DNA of 64,000 bases from assembly GCF_044594925.1 (NCBI RefSeq), contig NZ_CP138991.1, forward strand, positions 496,001 to 560,000. Direction: 5' to 3'. The notes below the pieces were generated by a model. The model searched no databases and was not told the origin of the DNA. It was given only the letters and a program-made list of their open reading frames with translations. Below are positions 60,694 to 64,000 of this stretch, one piece after another. A program made the translations under genes and the position numbers. The DNA comes from Maribacter sp044594925 (lineage in GTDB: Bacteria > Bacteroidota > Bacteroidia > Flavobacteriales > Flavobacteriaceae). Position 1 is the first letter of the stretch, and the number at the start of each line of letters is the position of its first letter.

Positions 60694-61515
60694 TCAATTC
60701 AAAACATGATGCTCTATGATGTCTTGGTATGTAAATCTAAGATTTTTAGGTAGTTTGTTTGTTTTAGGTAGTACTGCTAAATATCTATCTTCATTAGTGG
60801 TATATACTCTTTTGATAATTGGGTTAAAATTACCGACGCGTTCTAAGACCTCTTTTATAAAGTCTTCATGGTGTACTAAATCTGAACTACCTAAATGAAA
60901 AATCCCCGTTTTATTTCTGTTGATAAGATAATGAATTTGCTGTGTAAGCTTATCATCATTAGTAACATTTAAAATTAGATTGGGAAAAACCTCTACGGGC
61001 TCGTTAGCCAAAATCTGATTTTTCATTTCTTTTATCCTTGGAGAACTATTACCAAAAACCATAGGAACACGTAATATTCCCATTTTTTTTGATGGAAGTC
61101 TAAGAAGCATATTTTCTATTTTTATCTTTAAACGTCCGTAAACACTTTCGGAAAGGGTTTTGTCATTTTCGTACGAAGGATATTTACTGTAAGCATCAAA
61201 AACATTGGCAGAGGAAAGGAAGTAAAGTTTACAATTATTTTTGTTCAAGTATTCCATGATATGTTGATGGGCAATAACTTGAGCCGCAAAACTTCCTCGA
61301 AGGGCAGAAATGATAACATTAGGTTTAACAGCCTTTAGAATAGGAAAGATATCATCTTCATTTAAATCGAACCTAATAAATTGTTTATTGGATTCAAACG
61401 TTCTTCCCGCGTGGCAATAAGTGCCGTAGGTATCAAAGTAACCACGTAGTTCTTTGTAAATGGCATTCCCTAAAAAACCACTGCCACCGAGGATTAAAAC
61501 TTTTTTATTTTCCAA
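60694..61515 (-). CDS. RmlD-like NAD(P)-dependent short-chain sugar reductase/epimerase
   Basis: Extended-SDR protein of 273 residues. The nucleotide motif GGSGFLGNA (10-18) is at the N-terminus, and the YxxxK-type motif reads SVYGRLKIK (about 127-135) with an upstream Ser. A dTDP-4-dehydrorhamnose reductase (RmlD) fold is suggested by NVIISALRGSF and similar strings, but no other rml gene is nearby. It starts with TTG, 1 base after the glutaminase stop. The substrate is not known. Confidence 0.8.
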   Translation of the reverse strand: MENKKVLILGGSGFLGNAIYKELRGYFDTYGTYCHAGRTFESNKQFIRFDLNEDDIFPILKAVKPNVIISALRGSFAAQVIAHQHIMEYLNKNNCKLYFLSSANVFDAYSKYPSYENDKTLSESVYGRLKIKIENMLLRLPSKKMGILRVPMVFGNSSPRIKEMKNQILANEPVEVFPNLILNVTNDDKLTQQIHYLINRNKTGIFHLGSSDLVHHEDFIKEVLERVGNFNPIIKRVYTTNEDRYLAVLPKTNKLPKNLRFTYQDIIEHHVLN

Positions 61516-61516
61516 A

Positions 61517-62431
61517 CTAGAATATTGATAATTCGGTCATTGTAGTTAAACGCTCAAGAGCCTGCATACCACGTGCAGAATTCCCTTTTTTATTCAGTCC
61601 AGGCGACCATGTAGTAATGCAAAATTTATTGGGGAGCAGGGCAACGATGCCACCACCAACTCCGCTTTTGCCAGGTAAACCGACCTCAAAGGCAAATTCT
61701 CCTGCTTCATCATAAAATCCACAGGTTAGCATTAGTGCATTAATACGTTTTATTTGATTAATAGTTAAGTAACTCGTATTTCTCTTGCATTTTCCTCTGT
61801 TCATATAGAGGTAAAAAGTATCACAAAGTTGCTTGCAGCTCATACTTAATGAACATTGATGAAAATAAAAATCTAAAACATCTTCTACCTTATTGTTTAG
61901 ATTGCCATAGGATTTTAAGAGATTAGCCGCAGCATAATTCTTGAAGCCAGTTTCTTTTTCAGATATAGCCACGCTTTCATTGTATGAAATTGTAGAGTCA
62001 TCTGCCAGCTTTCTTACGTAGTTTAAAAAGTCTTCCTTAGGGTTTTTAAGTTGGGTAACCAAAATATCTGAAATGACTATAGCACCAGCATTAATAAAAG
62101 GATTTCTAGGAATACCGTTTTCTTGCTCCAAGAGCGATAGATGGTTAAATGGGTCACCAGAAGGTTCTACATCAACCCGTTTCCATATTTCCTCACCCAG
62201 TATACCTAAGGCCATTGAGAGTGTTAGTACTTTGGAAATACTTTGCACGGAAAACGCTTCATTAGCATCTCCTGCGGCATAGGTTTGTTGATTAGCATCA
62301 ATGAGATGAATTCCAAATTTAGCACTACTCACCGTAGCTAATTCAGGAATATAGGAGGCTACAGTGCCAATAGCACTGCTGTTTTTTACCTCTTCGAGTA
62401 TGCTATCAATATTTTTTTGAAAATCTGGCAT
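61517..62431 (-). CDS. glsA: glutaminase A
   Basis: Serine-dependent beta-lactamase-fold glutaminase that releases ammonia from glutamine. It has 304 residues. The catalytic motif SISK is at 64-67 (Ser64, Lys67), NPFINAGAI at about 110-118 and GLPGKSGVGGGIVALLP at about 250-266 are hallmarks. It overlaps gcvT by one base (TAATG), and the RmlD-like gene follows by one base, so translation of the three is likely coupled. Confidence 0.94.
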   Translation of the reverse strand: MPDFQKNIDSILEEVKNSSAIGTVASYIPELATVSSAKFGIHLIDANQQTYAAGDANEAFSVQSISKVLTLSMALGILGEEIWKRVDVEPSGDPFNHLSLLEQENGIPRNPFINAGAIVISDILVTQLKNPKEDFLNYVRKLADDSTISYNESVAISEKETGFKNYAAANLLKSYGNLNNKVEDVLDFYFHQCSLSMSCKQLCDTFYLYMNRGKCKRNTSYLTINQIKRINALMLTCGFYDEAGEFAFEVGLPGKSGVGGGIVALLPNKFCITTWSPGLNKKGNSARGMQALERLTTMTELSIF

Positions 62432-63516
62432 TAGCTTTTGTAAAATGGTAATTTCACAACGGTAGCGGGAATAGCTTTCTTGCGAATTTGTATCTGAATT
62501 TTACTGCCTACTTTCGAAAAAATGGTTGGAACGTAACCTAGACCAATACCTTTCCCCATTGAGGGAGACATGGTGCCAGATGTTACCACCCCTATTTTTT
62601 TTCCTTGTCCATCAACGATGTCATAATCATGGCGTGGAATTCCTCTTTCATCCAATTCAAATGCAATTAATTTACGTTCTGGACCATGTGCCTTTTCATT
62701 AGCAAGTGCCTCACTGTTTACAAAATCCTTGGTGAATTTAGTAATCCAGCCCAGTCCTGCTTCAAAAGGTGAGGTAGTGTCATTGATATCATTTCCGTAG
62801 AGACAGTACCCCATTTCCAAACGCAAGGTATCCCTAGCTGCCAATCCTATAGGTTTTATCCCAAACTCCGCACCAGCTTCAAAAACCTTGTCCCAAACCT
62901 GTTTTACATCGGTATTTTTGCAATAAATTTCAAAACCACCAGAACCAGTATAACCAGTAGCCGATATGATGACATGTTCTACTCCGGCAAAATCAGCGAC
63001 TTTAAAATTATAAAATTTTATTTCTTCCAAATTAACAGTAGTTAAAGACTGCATGGCTTCAACCGCTTTTGGTCCTTGAATGGCCAATAAAGAGTAATCC
63101 TCAGAAATATTACGCATATCGGCGTTGAACTCCGTATTGTATTTTGAAATATGATTCCAATCTTTTTCAATATTAGAGGCATTGACCACCAATAAATATT
63201 GCTCTTCTTTAATTCTGTAAACAATTAAATCATCTACAATTCCACCAGTTTCATTTGGTAAGCAGCTGTATTGCGCCTTTCCGATGGTTAGTTTTGAAGC
63301 ATCATTGGACGTAACTCTCTGAATAAGACTAAGGGCACTGGGGCCAGCTATCAAAAATTCACCCATGTGCGATACATCAAAAACACCAACACCTTTTCGC
63401 ACCGTTTCATGTTCTGCATTTACACCTTCATAAGAAACAGGCATATTATAACCTGCGAAGGGTACCATTTTTGCACCTAATGATTCATGAGTTTTAGAAA
63501 GCGCTGTATTTTTCAT
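62431..63516 (-). CDS. gcvT: aminomethyltransferase (glycine cleavage T protein)
   Basis: Transfers the methylene group from the H-protein to tetrahydrofolate in glycine cleavage. It has 361 residues, normal size. The N-terminal FAGYNMPVSYEGVNAEHETVRKGVGVFDVSHMGE (about 21-54) is characteristic, as are the folate site motif YTGSGGFEIY and the GLAARDTLRLEMGYCLYGND stretch. lpdA, the E3 component, is at 8.9-10.3 kb. No gcvH or gcvP is in the window. It is the first gene of the glsA unit. Confidence 0.96.
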   Translation of the reverse strand: MKNTALSKTHESLGAKMVPFAGYNMPVSYEGVNAEHETVRKGVGVFDVSHMGEFLIAGPSALSLIQRVTSNDASKLTIGKAQYSCLPNETGGIVDDLIVYRIKEEQYLLVVNASNIEKDWNHISKYNTEFNADMRNISEDYSLLAIQGPKAVEAMQSLTTVNLEEIKFYNFKVADFAGVEHVIISATGYTGSGGFEIYCKNTDVKQVWDKVFEAGAEFGIKPIGLAARDTLRLEMGYCLYGNDINDTTSPFEAGLGWITKFTKDFVNSEALANEKAHGPERKLIAFELDERGIPRHDYDIVDGQGKKIGVVTSGTMSPSMGKGIGLGYVPTIFSKVGSKIQIQIRKKAIPATVVKLPFYKS

Positions 63517-63647
63517 AAAGTAGTTTTATTTACGCAAATTTATAGAATTATTTAGGGAATCTACTTCGTGATAAAAAGATGTTTCCTAATTATTAATGCG
63601 GCCTATTTCTTAAAAAAATAGTAATTTGAAATTCTAAAAATAAATAC

Positions 63648-64000
63648 ATGTTAAAAAGATTTGCGTTGCTAGGTTTTGTTTTGTTATTCATACTACAAAC
63701 TAAGGCACAAAATACGCCCAAGGATTTTCTCCCTGCCGAGTTTCATAAGACAAGAAGAGATAAGGTTCGGGAAATGATGCCAGCGAATAGTGTAACCATT
63801 TTTTTTGCCAACGCCGAGCGCAACAGGGCAAATGATGTAGATTATATATATCACCAAGATCCAGACTTTTATTATTTAACAGGGTATAAGGAGCCTAATT
63901 CAGTTTTGGTGTTGTTTTCTGAGGAGCAAACAGGGTTTAATGGTAAAACTTTTAATGAACTCATCTATGTTCAGGAGCGCGACCCTGAAGCAGAACAATG
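63648..64000 (+). CDS. aminopeptidase P-like exported protein, C-terminus beyond the window
   Basis: Start of a family M24 (Xaa-Pro aminopeptidase) protein. The first 117 residues are in the window and the frame runs open to the edge. A signal peptide (1-21, ending LQTKAQ) leads to the N-terminal domain: RRDKVREMMPANSVTIFFANAERNR and QDPDFYYLTGYKEPNSVLVLF, the typical creatinase-N segment. The metal-binding M24 catalytic domain lies outside. The ATG at 63648 starts 131 bases upstream-divergent from gcvT. Confidence 0.85.
   Translation, partial: MLKRFALLGFVLLFILQTKAQNTPKDFLPAEFHKTRRDKVREMMPANSVTIFFANAERNRANDVDYIYHQDPDFYYLTGYKEPNSVLVLFSEEQTGFNGKTFNELIYVQERDPEAEQ

Overview
The window is a stretch of chromosome from a member of the Bacteroidota, most likely a marine Flavobacteriaceae (Zobellia, Maribacter or Arenibacter type). 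This is inferred from the AT-rich sequence, promoters with the TAnnTTTG -7 box typical of the phylum, a type IX secretion C-terminal sorting domain, many short lipoproteins and outer-membrane barrels, and flavobacterial gene neighbourhoods (xerD/aroQ, sixA-ppk-ppx, ebo cluster). It is densely packed with about 68 protein genes and one RNA gene (RNase P RNA). I saw no rRNA, tRNA, insertion sequence, prophage or CRISPR array. Both ends are cut inside genes.

Layout. 1-6.8 kb: a cut-off M20 amidohydrolase, NDH-2, a GH13 glucosidase, xerD, two small outer-membrane barrels and aroQ. 6.9-13.5 kb: a PQQ-type sugar dehydrogenase lipoprotein, then a minus-strand run (DUF3817, PepSY-TM, lpdA, DinB-like, msrB, a collagen-motif lipoprotein, a T9SS-sorted protein). 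13.6-20.3 kb: glycogen branching enzyme and GH31 alpha-glucosidase behind a palindromic operator-like site, then an M48 lipoprotein protease and a UMF1 transporter. 20.3-23.3 kb: an ECF sigma / membrane anti-sigma / two adhesin-like beta-repeat proteins operon. 23.5-29.4 kb: lon, cmk, a Kbp-like LysM protein and rpsA. 29.4-36.4 kb: pyrR-pyrB-(small protein)-rnz, pdxH, and a sixA-like/ppk/ppx polyphosphate operon.

36.4-43.9 kb is the most distinctive region: miaE diverges from a complete six-gene ebo cluster (eboA-F), followed by a TMEM220-family membrane gene. Related ebo clusters are linked to moving a metabolite precursor to the periplasm (scytonemin in Nostoc). No scytonemin genes are visible here, so the cargo is unknown. 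43.8-46.2 kb: dnaX, broken into two frames at a run of nine A's, which fits programmed frameshifting or transcriptional slippage giving a short gamma and a long tau, and then rnpB. A 408-base gap with REP-like hairpins precedes the isocitrate dehydrogenase gene.

48.1-52.5 kb: a minus-strand cluster including a four-gene module of unknown purpose (DoxX-like, DUF2071, membrane-anchored methyltransferase, small membrane protein), then rsmD, DUF3822 and an anchored protein. 52.5-57.8 kb: a RecD-like helicase with a possibly leaderless mRNA, DUF4126, and kdsB-HAD-kdnB-acyltransferase, pointing to an amino-Kdo (Kdo8N) lipopolysaccharide core although no kdnA is in the window. 57.8-64 kb: two unknown exported proteins, a YebC-family regulator, a pterin dehydratase, a RmlD-like reductase, glutaminase, gcvT, and the start of an exported aminopeptidase P.
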